Notes: generated by a model not told the origin, from the letters alone. A stretch of 8,674 nucleotides of DNA from JAJTFW01 sp031411335 (GCA_031411335.1 JANOAX010000236.1:1-8674), one strand, 5' to 3'; counted from the stretch's first letter, positions 1 through 7,037 are shown. Made by a program: numbers and translations.

Positions 1-2
1 CA

Positions 3-110
3 CAAAAGAACATTGGGCATAATCTATTTGAAATAGTTACCAAATACTGTTTATATGACCAAAGAAATGATCGAACTAACTATGAACAAGAATTGGACAT
101 TATCTTTTAA
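3..110 (+). CDS. C-terminal fragment of an unidentified protein (5' end outside the window)
   Basis: Frame 3 is open from the left edge to a TAA at 108-110 and reads 35 residues that look like real protein: QKNIGHNLFEIVTKY, then a polar stretch ending ELDIIF. The other two forward frames close within about 36 bases. The composition (amphipathic K-x-I-G-H-x-L-x-x-I helix, then a charged tail) vaguely recalls the C-terminal helices of HEPN-like proteins, but this is only a resemblance in a very short fragment and no function is assigned. The gene would be convergent with the bestrophin gene, with about 128 bp between the two stop codons. A chance open frame of this length is possible in AT-rich DNA. 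Confidence 0.45.
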   Translation, partial: QKNIGHNLFEIVTKYCLYDQRNDRTNYEQELDIIF

Positions 111-238
111 GTTGACGCGTATGCCCTCTGGGGTCATGCTATAATATTTTTAATCACCAATTGAAAACGACAACAACTATATGCCTACCAATATCACGAG
201 CGAAAAACAATATCCTAGATAATCTCCATCCGAAGAAC

Positions 239-1102
239 CTATAATATCTCACCAACATGCTTTTCAATATTAGACGAAATTTTTAGGATCGGCAAATCAT
301 TCGTGTCTTTCCCGAATGGATCTTCAATTTCCTCAGCTATTAATTCCAAACTGGCCAACACGTAAAAAATAAAAACTACCACTGGAATTACTAAGTATCC
401 CAAATTAAACACAAAGCCAAAGGGTAATGTCATCACAAAAAAGAAAATGAACTTTTTAATAAACGCATTATAAGAATAAGGGATAGGCGTGTTTTTAAGT
501 CGTTCGCAGGCTCCGCAAATGTCGGTGAAGGATTGCAATTCTGCATTTATAATAATAAATTGCTCTCCTGTAATTTTTCCAGATCGATACAAATTGTTAG
601 CTCTTTGAAACAATAAACTGGCTACTTGATTGGGTTTGTGCTTATGATGATCTATCTCCAAATCGAAACCTTCAAACAACATCAAACTCACTTCTTCATT
701 CATCAAATGATTGGCAAGGACCTCTGAAAATGTCGGAATCAATTTTCTGAAATAATTGCGATCATCCTCATCACTCAAATAAGCGTTTAATTTGATCGCT
801 AAATTTCTACTATTATTTACTAATGCACCCCATAATTTTCTGCCTTCCCACCAACGATCGTAAGCCGTATTCGTTCTATAGGCAAGCATCAATGAAAGCA
901 CAAAACCAACTGTAGTATGCATAATAGTGAGATTCTTGACATTACTTTCATCAGACAATTTCCAATATTCAATTTCCAAATAAGCAATGCCACCCGAATA
1001 GGCGGCAATTAAAATCATCATCGGAATTAACTTCCTGAAAGTATCTGCTTTGTGAAATCGGAAGATGAATGTAAGCCAGTCTTTTGGGTTGTAATGTGTC
1101 AT
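239..1102 (-). CDS. Bestrophin-family (UPF0187/YneE-like) anion channel protein
   Basis: This 287-residue inner-membrane protein belongs to the bacterial bestrophin family, whose characterised members form pentameric ion channels. The family signature is clear. After a first hydrophobic segment (about 25-42), a second hydrophobic segment runs into FVLSLMLAYRTNTAYDRWWE and the following GRKLWGALVNNSRNLA (67-102). Later come ERLKNTPIPYSYN (200-212), the paired hydrophobic segments at 215-250, and the conserved acidic turn EEIEDPFGKDTNDLP (257-271). Length is normal for the family and nothing appears truncated. The ATG at 1102 is preceded by a credible promoter (1136-1162), so the gene is probably monocistronic. 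Ion selectivity cannot be read from sequence. The stop codon is TAG. Family assignment is very secure; the physiological role (perhaps ion or osmotic homeostasis) is inference. Confidence 0.93.
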   Translation of the reverse strand: MTHYNPKDWLTFIFRFHKADTFRKLIPMMILIAAYSGGIAYLEIEYWKLSDESNVKNLTIMHTTVGFVLSLMLAYRTNTAYDRWWEGRKLWGALVNNSRNLAIKLNAYLSDEDDRNYFRKLIPTFSEVLANHLMNEEVSLMLFEGFDLEIDHHKHKPNQVASLLFQRANNLYRSGKITGEQFIIINAELQSFTDICGACERLKNTPIPYSYNAFIKKFIFFFVMTLPFGFVFNLGYLVIPVVVFIFYVLASLELIAEEIEDPFGKDTNDLPILKISSNIEKHVGEIL

Positions 1103-1135
1103 TCTCTAATCGTTTTATTTTTGATTGAATATTCG

Positions 1136-1162
1136 CAAAATTACAATATTGTTTTAATCAAA
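1136..1162 (-). promoter_or_regulatory. Candidate Bacteroidetes-type promoter of the bestrophin gene
   Basis: Read on the minus strand, TTTG (1162-1159) is followed after 15 bp by TAATTTTG (1143-1136), an exact match to the Bacteroidetes -7 consensus TAnnTTTG. Transcription would begin roughly 25-30 nt before the ATG at 1102. The 15-bp spacer is shorter than the usual 17-23 bp, so the -33 assignment is less certain than the -7 box. Confidence 0.45.
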
Positions 1163-1235
1163 AGAATTTTAATATATCCGACTTGATGCAAGAGCAAAGT
1201 ACAGAAATGATCCAACTCTATAACCTTTTATTTAA

Positions 1236-1367
1236 CACTATAGACACTATAGGTCACTTGAGAACACTAGAGAAATTTGATTTTACTATAGCCCCTCTCC
1301 TATAGATCGCTAAGTGCACTAGAGTATAAACTCTTGTGACCTCTTGTGACCTCTTGTGCCTATAGTG
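1236..1367. repeat. Intergenic element of tandem and inverted CAC(T/A)(A/T)(T/G)AG-type units
   Basis: This lies in the 333-bp gene-free stretch 1103-1435. The left arm has four units in direct orientation: CACTATAG (1236), CACTATAGG (1245), CACTTGAG (1255) and CACTAGAG (1265). The right arm carries the same family inverted: CTCTTGTGAC at 1331, again at 1341, CTCTTGTGCC at 1351, then TATAGTG ending at 1367. The reverse complement of the right arm starts CACTATAGG and continues with CACAAGAG units, mirroring the left arm. Two local palindromes lie between the arms: CTATAG (1286-1291 and 1300-1305, 8-nt loop), and CACTAGAGT (1317-1325) pairing with ACTCTTGTG (1330-1338) at 8 of 9 positions around ATAA. 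No target-site duplication is obvious. It could be a non-autonomous repeat family, or the folded 3' end of the upstream transcript. The rest of the stretch holds only the promoter listed separately. Confidence 0.75.
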
Positions 1368-1435
1368 ATGAAAAAAAACAATTCGTCAAGAAAATCTCAT
1401 AATGTAGGCCGCCGTGTGCGAATTAACCTGAAACA

Positions 1436-1612
1436 CTATTTCAACTTCCAAAAACGATATATACTTCTTGCAACAACGAGCAAGATGACTATTGAAACTA
1501 AAATCAGCATTTTGAAATTACCCGTGGGTTGCATCCAGATTTTAACACCGGCGAGGATGGCGATTAAGCCTAAACCTAAATGATAATATCGGTTAGAGAA
1601 GAAACGATTCAT
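1436..1612 (-). CDS. Small two-helix membrane protein translationally coupled to the B12 receptor
   Basis: The 58-residue product starts MNRFFSNRYYHLGLGLIAIL. It has two predicted transmembrane helices (about 10-27 and 34-48) separated by a short polar turn containing MQPTGN, and a basic, aromatic tail RSIYRFWKLK. It has no signal peptide and no motif I recognise. The start is set by context: its ATG overlaps the receptor stop codon as TAATG, sharing one base, which is a classic termination-reinitiation arrangement. An in-frame ATG at 1672 would extend it by 20 residues into the receptor gene but gives a polar, non-signal-like N-terminus. The same riboswitch-controlled mRNA should carry it, so a link to cobalamin uptake is inferred. 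An unrelated passenger gene is possible. The opposite strand has an open frame here, judged to be a shadow. Confidence 0.68.
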   Translation of the reverse strand: MNRFFSNRYYHLGLGLIAILAGVKIWMQPTGNFKMLILVSIVILLVVARSIYRFWKLK

Positions 1613-3486
1613 TATTTTCCAAAAGTAAACAATACTCCGGTATGAAAAGACCTGCCTGGCATGGGTCGCCATGCAATGGCTTGGTAATTTTCGTTGTACA
1701 GGTTTTTAATCCCTGCAGATAATGTGAATTGGGTAGACTTGATTTGATGCGTCCAAGCAAGATGGATTTCCGCCAATGCAAAAGGATCTAAAAAATACGA
1801 ATGATCGATGGTTGTATAACGATAGCCTGTATAATTATGATGATAACGTAATTCTGATTTTTTGTAAGCTATAATCCATTGAGAACGATACTGCAATTCT
1901 GGAGTGTAAATTAATTGTTTTCCAAGAGCCGATTCATAGGACGGATCCGATGCTGTGATGACAGAAGAAACCATATTGGTATTTACACTTCCAGAAAAAG
2001 ACCATGATTTAACTTGATACTTTAAACTCACCCCACCTTCAAATCCTTTGTTTTCTAAAGCATGAATATTTTGTGCTGAATAAATTCCATTCACTCCCGG
2101 CAACCATACAATAGCTTCGTTGAGCTGTGCAAAAAAGATTCCTGCTGAAATTCCGAAAGATATATTATTAATATTCTGATTCCATACTATTCCACACGAG
2201 GACGAAAATCCTTTTTCTGGTATCAAACTTTTATTTCCACCTGGCACCCAAAAGCGGTCGTTTAAAGTAGGAACGCGATATACTCTAGAGATATCTGCTC
2301 GAGCAGAAAGTGAAGGCAAGAATTGATATCGCATGCTTAACGCTGGTAAAAATGGAATCACCTTTCCATCAAAAAAACCTTGTCGAACAGCTCCATTGAC
2401 ATATAACTTTCGTCCTTCCCAAATTAGTTTTGCACCCAATGAAATTTGTTGCTGATCAACTAGCTTCGGATAACTGGGCGCTTTTGCTTGTCCATCGTAC
2501 CAAGCGATTTGAGTCATCATTTTTAATTGATGAGTAATGACATATCCCAACTCCCAATCTGATTGAAAATTTATTGCTCTACTGAATTCATTGAGTCGGG
2601 CTGAGGGATCAATATAACGTATTTCCTCTTGATTAAATCCACCGCGTACATTCCAAAACCATTTTTGCTTTATCACCGACCAATTCAATGCTACACGAAA
2701 AGAATTATCATCTTGTTCCTGAGCACTCGACTGTGCAAGACTCAGTGCAGGAATTTCTCTTTCACTCTTTAAAAACCATCCATGCACATCCACATGATTG
2801 CTAGCTGTACCGTAACTCAAATCCTGCGTAACACCTATCTGCTTCACTTCTGCATGCGTTTGAGTTTTCATTAGTCCTTCTGGATTCTTGAATTCAAAAT
2901 CATTCTTTGAACTTTGATTGTAAAACTTCGTTTTTGAAATTAATTTTCCAGTCGAGCCTTCTATCGCTACTCCATTTTGCATCTGCCCAAAACTGCCGAA
3001 CGTAGAAAATAATTTTACTTGCATTCGTTTTCTAAAATCGAGGTTTGCATCCATAAAGATGGCGCCACCTACACCTCCACTTCCTACTAAAGGACCATTC
3101 CCTCCAGCTTGTACCTTTACATCATCCAACAAAAACACCGGCAACAAAGAAAAATCATACAATCCGAGCATTGGCGAGTTGAGTGAAATTCCATTCCACA
3201 AAACAGCAGAATGTCCTGCTCCTGTCCCACGAATACTTATGGTTGATAAACTTCCAGAGCCATACGATTTCACAAACAATGCCGACTCACGGTTAAGCCT
3301 ATCCGCTAACGTGGTTCCATTTAATTTACTGAGCGTTGAAGTGTCGAGCGTTTGCATGGACATCGACACATCTGAAAAATCAAAGCGACTCGACTGAATA
3401 TCTACGGCTCTCAACCATACGCTCGAATCCTGTTGAGCCCAAGTAGAGGTGGAAAACCAGAAGAGAAATAAAACGAGAATGCGCAT
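1612..3486 (-). CDS. btuB: TonB-dependent outer-membrane vitamin B12 receptor (BtuB-like)
   Basis: This 624-residue outer-membrane receptor would bind cobalamin or a related corrinoid at the surface and pass it into the periplasm using TonB energy. From the ATG at 3486 the protein begins with a good signal peptide, MRILVLFLFWFSTSTWAQ, probably cleaved after Ala17. The plug domain follows (about 45-146), with LADRLNRESALFVKSYGSGS, SIRGTGAGHSAVLWNG and a VKVQAGGNGPLVGSGGVGGA segment. The remainder is a beta-barrel of alternating aromatic strands, ending in GIKNLYNENYQ and FTFGK. Length is close to that of E. coli BtuB. Substrate is assigned mainly from the cobalamin riboswitch in its leader and the divergent meaB. 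The frame stays open upstream to a GTG at 3534, but that extension would displace the signal peptide, so 3486 is preferred. No strong Shine-Dalgarno sequence precedes it. The closing residue is Lys, not the usual aromatic. Confidence 0.9.
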   Translation of the reverse strand: MRILVLFLFWFSTSTWAQQDSSVWLRAVDIQSSRFDFSDVSMSMQTLDTSTLSKLNGTTLADRLNRESALFVKSYGSGSLSTISIRGTGAGHSAVLWNGISLNSPMLGLYDFSLLPVFLLDDVKVQAGGNGPLVGSGGVGGAIFMDANLDFRKRMQVKLFSTFGSFGQMQNGVAIEGSTGKLISKTKFYNQSSKNDFEFKNPEGLMKTQTHAEVKQIGVTQDLSYGTASNHVDVHGWFLKSEREIPALSLAQSSAQEQDDNSFRVALNWSVIKQKWFWNVRGGFNQEEIRYIDPSARLNEFSRAINFQSDWELGYVITHQLKMMTQIAWYDGQAKAPSYPKLVDQQQISLGAKLIWEGRKLYVNGAVRQGFFDGKVIPFLPALSMRYQFLPSLSARADISRVYRVPTLNDRFWVPGGNKSLIPEKGFSSSCGIVWNQNINNISFGISAGIFFAQLNEAIVWLPGVNGIYSAQNIHALENKGFEGGVSLKYQVKSWSFSGSVNTNMVSSVITASDPSYESALGKQLIYTPELQYRSQWIIAYKKSELRYHHNYTGYRYTTIDHSYFLDPFALAEIHLAWTHQIKSTQFTLSAGIKNLYNENYQAIAWRPMPGRSFHTGVLFTFGK

Positions 3487-3539
3487 TGTGCTGATTGAAG
3501 TAGAAAAGAAAACAGTAGCACGAACCATTCGCACAATGC
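3483..3539 (-). promoter_or_regulatory. Start-codon-sequestering inverted repeat in the btuB leader
   Basis: In the mRNA, GCAUUGUGC (3539-3531) is a perfect complement of GCACAAUGC (3491-3483), with a 39-nt loop between them. The second arm contains the AUG of btuB (3486-3484). Formation of this 9-bp stem would bury the initiation codon. It lies about 32 nt downstream of the end of the cobalamin riboswitch, where an expression platform is expected. The pairing is seen directly; its regulatory role is inferred. Confidence 0.55.
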
Positions 3540-3570
3540 TGTTTCTTTATCTCTCTCCGAAGATGTTGAA

Positions 3571-3759
3571 ACTAATTCACCAGGCAGGTCTTCTGACTTA
3601 CGATACTTACAATTAGCCTTCCCATTTCCTAAAAAACAGTGACTCTATTTTTGCAAGTGATTAACCTATCGTTTACAGCAGCGGGACTGTTACCGATTTA
3701 CACGGTATTCCCTTTTCATTCTTCCGAAGAAGAAACCTCATGAGGAAAACAAAATTAGT
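3571..3759 (-). promoter_or_regulatory. Cobalamin riboswitch (B12 element)
   Basis: This is an mRNA leader aptamer that binds cobalamin and represses the downstream receptor when the vitamin is abundant. Read on the minus strand, the hallmarks appear in order. The core at 3712-3675 reads GGGAATACCGTGTAAATCGG and then AACAGTCCCGCTGCTGT. The B12-box region has GTCACTG (3643-3637) and GGGAAGG (3623-3617). The 3' signature GTCAGAAGACCTGCC lies at 3597-3583. A closing P1 helix can be drawn between ACTAATT (3759-3753) and AATTAGT (3577-3571), which sets the boundaries. A CTTC-TTCG-GAAG hairpin precedes the core. No rho-independent terminator follows, so control is probably at translation, consistent with the start-codon inverted repeat downstream. 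Which corrinoid form is bound cannot be decided by eye. Confidence 0.93.
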
Positions 3760-3898
3760 CAAAAGCAAGGATGAAGAGTGATGGGTGATCCTTTTTAAAA
3801 CCATTTCAAAAAACTTGCTTGATAATCAAATATTTAATGGAAACTGAAATCATGCATCACACCTTTAAATAGGGTAAAAAACGATAGACTTCGATTCG

Positions 3899-3925
3899 TT
3901 TGCTAATTTTAACTTAGTACTTTCG
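3899..3925 (+). promoter_or_regulatory. Candidate promoter of meaB
   Basis: TTTG (3899-3902), a 15-bp spacer and TACTTTCG (3918-3925) match the Bacteroidetes TTTG / TAnnTTTG pattern with one mismatch in the -7 box. It lies so close to the GTG at 3930 that transcription would start at, or within a base or two of, the codon. That implies either a leaderless mRNA or a false match. No other promoter was evident in the 170 bp between the riboswitch and meaB. Confidence 0.3.
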
Positions 3926-3929
3926 TCAT

Positions 3930-4850
3930 GTGGAAATTACACAACTCTTGGAAGGTATAAATACGGGCGACCGACGTAGCATTGCACGTGCCATAACTTG
4001 GGTAGAAAACGAACAATCGAATTATGAAACGCTTTTACACAGTTTAAAATTTACTCGCAATACTCCGGTAATTGGAATTACGGGTCCGCCGGGAGCTGGG
4101 AAAAGTACACTGATCAATGCACTGATCAAACTTATTTGTTCCAAAACTAACGTTGATGGACATCCGAATACTGTTGGTGTTATCGCCGTAGATCCGTCCT
4201 CTCCATTTACACATGGAAGTTTATTAGGCGATCGTTTGCGTATGCAAGAGCACTTTACCAATCCACAAGTATTTATTCGTTCACTAGCTACTCGCGGGGC
4301 TTTGGGGGGATTATCGGCTAAGACACTTGAAATATGCGATGTATTACGTGCGTCTACTTTCGACTACATCTTCATAGAAACCGTAGGCGTTGGACAAAGT
4401 GAAGTAGAAATTATTGGATTAGCGGATACGGTAGTCGTTACTTTAGTTCCTGAAGCGGGAGATGAAATACAAGCTTTGAAATCTGGCATCATGGAGATTG
4501 GCGATATTTTCGTAGTCAACAAAATGGACCGTGCGGGCGCTGATCTTTTCGCTGCGGGCATCATTAAAACATTACACGAACGGCCTGCACATGGCGATTG
4601 GGTGATCCCCGTTTTAAAAACTAATGCGAGTGCTTATGAAGGTATAGAAGAACTGTTGGAATCCATACATGCACATTTTAAAACAGCTAATGTTAATCAT
4701 CGACTCAGTTTAATTGCAGAACGAGCTTACCGACTTATACAGCATGGAAGAATGAAAGATGTGAACGTAAAAGAATTGAAAGATCAATTAAAATCTGTTT
4801 TCGAAGAGAAGGATTTTAATTTGTATCGGTTTGTGAAAAATTTAATTTGA
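3930..4850 (+). CDS. meaB: Methylmalonyl-CoA mutase-associated GTPase MeaB (ArgK/YgfD family)
   Basis: This cytoplasmic G3E-type P-loop GTPase protects the adenosylcobalamin-dependent methylmalonyl-CoA mutase and gates cofactor loading. In 306 residues all family motifs are present: Walker A GPPGAGKST (52-60), VDPSSPFTHGSLLGDRLRM (87-105), RSLATRGALGGLS (117-129), the switch/Walker B-like ETVGVGQSE (150-158) and the base-specificity motif NKMD (197-200). A C-terminal helical dimerisation region follows. Length is typical. The start is a GTG: an in-frame TAG stands at 3915, and the next in-frame methionine is residue 105, beyond Walker A. An ATG at 3928 overlaps this GTG in another frame but runs into a stop after ten codons. 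The gene is divergent from the B12 receptor and has no riboswitch of its own. The mutase genes are not in this window. The close relatives IcmF and HypB/UreG are excluded by size and motifs. Confidence 0.95.
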   Translation: MEITQLLEGINTGDRRSIARAITWVENEQSNYETLLHSLKFTRNTPVIGITGPPGAGKSTLINALIKLICSKTNVDGHPNTVGVIAVDPSSPFTHGSLLGDRLRMQEHFTNPQVFIRSLATRGALGGLSAKTLEICDVLRASTFDYIFIETVGVGQSEVEIIGLADTVVVTLVPEAGDEIQALKSGIMEIGDIFVVNKMDRAGADLFAAGIIKTLHERPAHGDWVIPVLKTNASAYEGIEELLESIHAHFKTANVNHRLSLIAERAYRLIQHGRMKDVNVKELKDQLKSVFEEKDFNLYRFVKNLI

Positions 4851-4940
4851 AGATAAACCAATTTGAAAATTTGAAAATCAAAGAATCACAATAGGCAAGA
4901 GCAGACAGTTAAAACAAAAATTCATCCAGCAATTTTTCAC

Positions 4941-6056
4941 TTACTTCTTTTTACTTGCTATTTTTTTAATATGGGTTTTAATATCAAAAAAATTCCTTCC
5001 TAAATCAGGTTGATTATCACCGATAAGAAAACCTAATGGGGCGAGCTTTTCAATTCTATCGAAAACTACTTTGCAGATAGCAATTAACGGAATAGAAAGA
5101 AACATTCCTGAGAAACCCCAAAACGCACCACCAATTAATACAACAATAATCGAAACCAGCGCATTTACTTTTACTTTACGCGCCACAATGGTAGGAATGA
5201 AAAAATTATTATCAATAAATTGTACAATCATATATAAAACAAAAACCCAAACTGCATCAAAAGGGGTATCAGTAGCTATAGCAAGCAGCATCGGTATCGT
5301 AATGGCGATCAGTCCACCTATATAAGGGATGATGTTTAATAATGCTCCGATAATTCCAATCAATATTGCATACTCAATTCCAATAATTAATAATCCTACT
5401 GAATTTAAAGTAGCAACTAATGCAGCCTCAAGTAATAGTCCAACCAAATAGCTTTGAATAAGTGACTTGGATTCCAACAAAACCTCTCCAACAACTTCAT
5501 GCTGTTCCCTATGAAAAAGTTGAGAAATAAATTCAAGAAGTAATGGCTTATAATATAAAATCATAAAGACATATACGGGCAATAAAAATATTAATACAAA
5601 AACTCCACCTAATGTACCTAATGTTTGTCCGATTACAGCAGAGCTATTGTCCAAGCTTTCTCCTTTAGTATTATTAATCCAATCATTAATGTTTGCTGTA
5701 CTCACATTAAATGTTCGTGATATCCAAAGAATCATATCATTGAATAGAGCCAATAAATTTTTCTTTATTTCAGGCAATGATTCACTGAACATGGTTGCTT
5801 GATTTACAATAAAATAGATTAGTGTACCTAATAATAATATGGTTAAGGTTAATGCAATTAAAATAGCAAAAACTTTATTCACCTTAATTTTGCATAGGTA
5901 ATTAACAAGAGGATTCAGCAAGATTGCAATTATAGTAGCAAAAACTAAAGGGACAATAATTCCTTGCCCAACAGATAGAATATAAAAAAATGCTACTATG
6001 CCTATCAATATAATTGAAAACTTAGAATAGGAGAATTGACTTTTGACTTGATCCAT
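4941..6056 (-). CDS. AI-2E/PerM-family (DUF20) membrane transporter
   Basis: This 371-residue polytopic inner-membrane protein belongs to the family containing TqsA (AI-2 export), PerM and some Na+/H+ antiporters. Hydrophobic segments cluster at about 12-50 and 61-85. A soluble amphipathic stretch (86-145) follows, and more helices run from about 146 to 335. Family landmarks are NIIPYIGG (241-248), QFIDNNFFIPTIVARKVKVN (279-298) and GGAFWGFSGMFLSIPL (309-324). The tail is basic, ending IKKIASKKK. Substrate cannot be assigned; the AI-2 label is a family name, not evidence of quorum signalling. It is the last gene of a minus-strand run, 35 bp after the YihY-like gene, and convergent with meaB 90 bp away. 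No GC-rich terminator hairpin is visible between the two stops, only an AT-rich TTTGAAAA direct repeat. Confidence 0.9.
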   Translation of the reverse strand: MDQVKSQFSYSKFSIILIGIVAFFYILSVGQGIIVPLVFATIIAILLNPLVNYLCKIKVNKVFAILIALTLTILLLGTLIYFIVNQATMFSESLPEIKKNLLALFNDMILWISRTFNVSTANINDWINNTKGESLDNSSAVIGQTLGTLGGVFVLIFLLPVYVFMILYYKPLLLEFISQLFHREQHEVVGEVLLESKSLIQSYLVGLLLEAALVATLNSVGLLIIGIEYAILIGIIGALLNIIPYIGGLIAITIPMLLAIATDTPFDAVWVFVLYMIVQFIDNNFFIPTIVARKVKVNALVSIIVVLIGGAFWGFSGMFLSIPLIAICKVVFDRIEKLAPLGFLIGDNQPDLGRNFFDIKTHIKKIASKKK

Positions 6057-6091
6057 AATACAAATTAGTTAAAATAATAATATATCAATAT

Positions 6092-7000
6092 TTAATTAAT
6101 CTCTTCCTGAGGTTTTAACACTTTAATAGTATATTCATTCGGGCGAATATTTTTTCCATGAGTTCGAGTATACACTTTAGTGAATTCTGCTCCAAAGTAT
6201 AGAATGAATGCAGAATAATACACCCATACCATTATTAAAATTACTGAGCCAGCAGCTCCATAGGCTGTAACAACATTTGAATTACCAAGATAGGCTCCAA
6301 TGGCAAACTTCCCAATCATAAATAAAAAAGCAGTAAATGCAGCTCCTACTAAACAATCAAACAAAGCAATTTTTCCATCAGGCAATATCTTAAATATAAT
6401 AAGAAATAATAGTGTTATAATTATAAAAACGACGAAAAGATTAGCCGCATAAAACAAATAGAAAGTATCTATAGGAATGAAATTCGTTAATCGGCTATAC
6501 ATTACATCCATTAATGAATTAACAATTAATCCAACCATCAAAATAAATCCCACAGAACCGATCATCGAAAAAGACATTAAACGATTTTTTACAAATTTAA
6601 TAAGTCCGCGTTTAGGTTTAGCCTGAATACCCCAAATATAGTTTATTGAATCCTGCATTTCAGAAAATACACCCGATGCTCCGATGAGTAATGTAATCAC
6701 GCCAATGATGGTAGCAAAAGTATTGCTTTTAGAAAGTTTAACGTTTTTCACCACCTCTTGAATCTGAATTGCCGCATCAGCTCCTACTAAGCCTTTAATT
6801 TGTCCATAGAGTTCGCCACTTACAGCTTCTGCACCATAAAAGAATCCACATAAACTAATAATGATAATTAAAAGTGGTGGCAATGAAAAAACAGTATAAT
6901 ATGACAATGCTGCGCTTAGCTTTATAGCATTGTCCTCTATAAACTCATTCGCTGTCTCCTTAAACAGAAACTTTATTTTTTTAATTACATCTTTCGCCAT
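6092..7000 (-). CDS. YihY/BrkB-family inner-membrane protein
   Basis: This is a 302-residue polytopic protein of the YihY (formerly "ribonuclease BN") family. The RNase BN name is a historical misassignment and BrkB-type roles are not established for this branch. The N-terminal signature NAIKLSAALSYYTVFSLPPL (24-43) leads into the first membrane helix. Then come a periplasmic-type loop (about 57-93), the helix at 94-112, and SEMQDSINYIWGI (113-125). Helices follow at about 142-163, 182-205 and 213-237, and the family's C-terminal block AYGAAGSVILIMVWVYYSAF (246-265) is followed by ILYFGAEFTKVY. Length and order are normal. It begins 37 bp after the outer-membrane barrel gene and precedes the AI-2E permease by 35 bp, so it is the middle gene of a probable operon. 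Molecular function is unknown; family assignment is firm. Confidence 0.92.
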   Translation of the reverse strand: MAKDVIKKIKFLFKETANEFIEDNAIKLSAALSYYTVFSLPPLLIIIISLCGFFYGAEAVSGELYGQIKGLVGADAAIQIQEVVKNVKLSKSNTFATIIGVITLLIGASGVFSEMQDSINYIWGIQAKPKRGLIKFVKNRLMSFSMIGSVGFILMVGLIVNSLMDVMYSRLTNFIPIDTFYLFYAANLFVVFIIITLLFLIIFKILPDGKIALFDCLVGAAFTAFLFMIGKFAIGAYLGNSNVVTAYGAAGSVILIMVWVYYSAFILYFGAEFTKVYTRTHGKNIRPNEYTIKVLKPQEEIN

Positions 7001-7037
7001 TCTATTAATTACATTTGAAATATTTCAAGGCATTCTT

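Noticed and set aside
1331..1360. Three tandem CTCTTGTG units considered as a CRISPR-like array.
   Set aside because: The units are 10 bp with only 2 bp between cores, with no spacers and no cas genes. This is a short tandem repeat.
1356..1583. 75-codon plus-strand open frame running from the repeat element into the antisense of the small membrane protein.
   Set aside because: It begins inside the repeat, is very basic and low in structure, and lies opposite a better-supported gene. It looks like a shadow.
3059..3397. 112-codon plus-strand open frame inside the B12 receptor gene.
   Set aside because: It is antisense to the conserved plug domain, proline/serine-rich in a manner typical of shadow frames, and has no recognisable domain.
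3487..3534. N-terminal extension of the B12 receptor to a GTG at 3534 or an ATG at 3528.
   Set aside because: It would put 14-16 polar residues ahead of a clear signal peptide and overlaps the regulatory leader. The ATG at 3486 gives a normal signal sequence.
3549..3564. ATCT...AGAT hairpin in the btuB leader, considered as an intrinsic terminator after the aptamer.
   Set aside because: The stem is only 4-5 pairs and no U-tract follows, so transcription termination is unlikely.
4022..4564. Two minus-strand open frames (4022-4261 and 4364-4564) inside meaB.
   Set aside because: They are antisense to the conserved GTPase motifs of meaB and show no independent protein features.
4856..4881. AT-rich TTTGAAAATTTGAAAA stretch between the convergent stops, considered as a bidirectional terminator.
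   Set aside because: It is mainly a direct repeat. The only hairpin available is a few A/T-rich pairs with no U-run suited to either gene.
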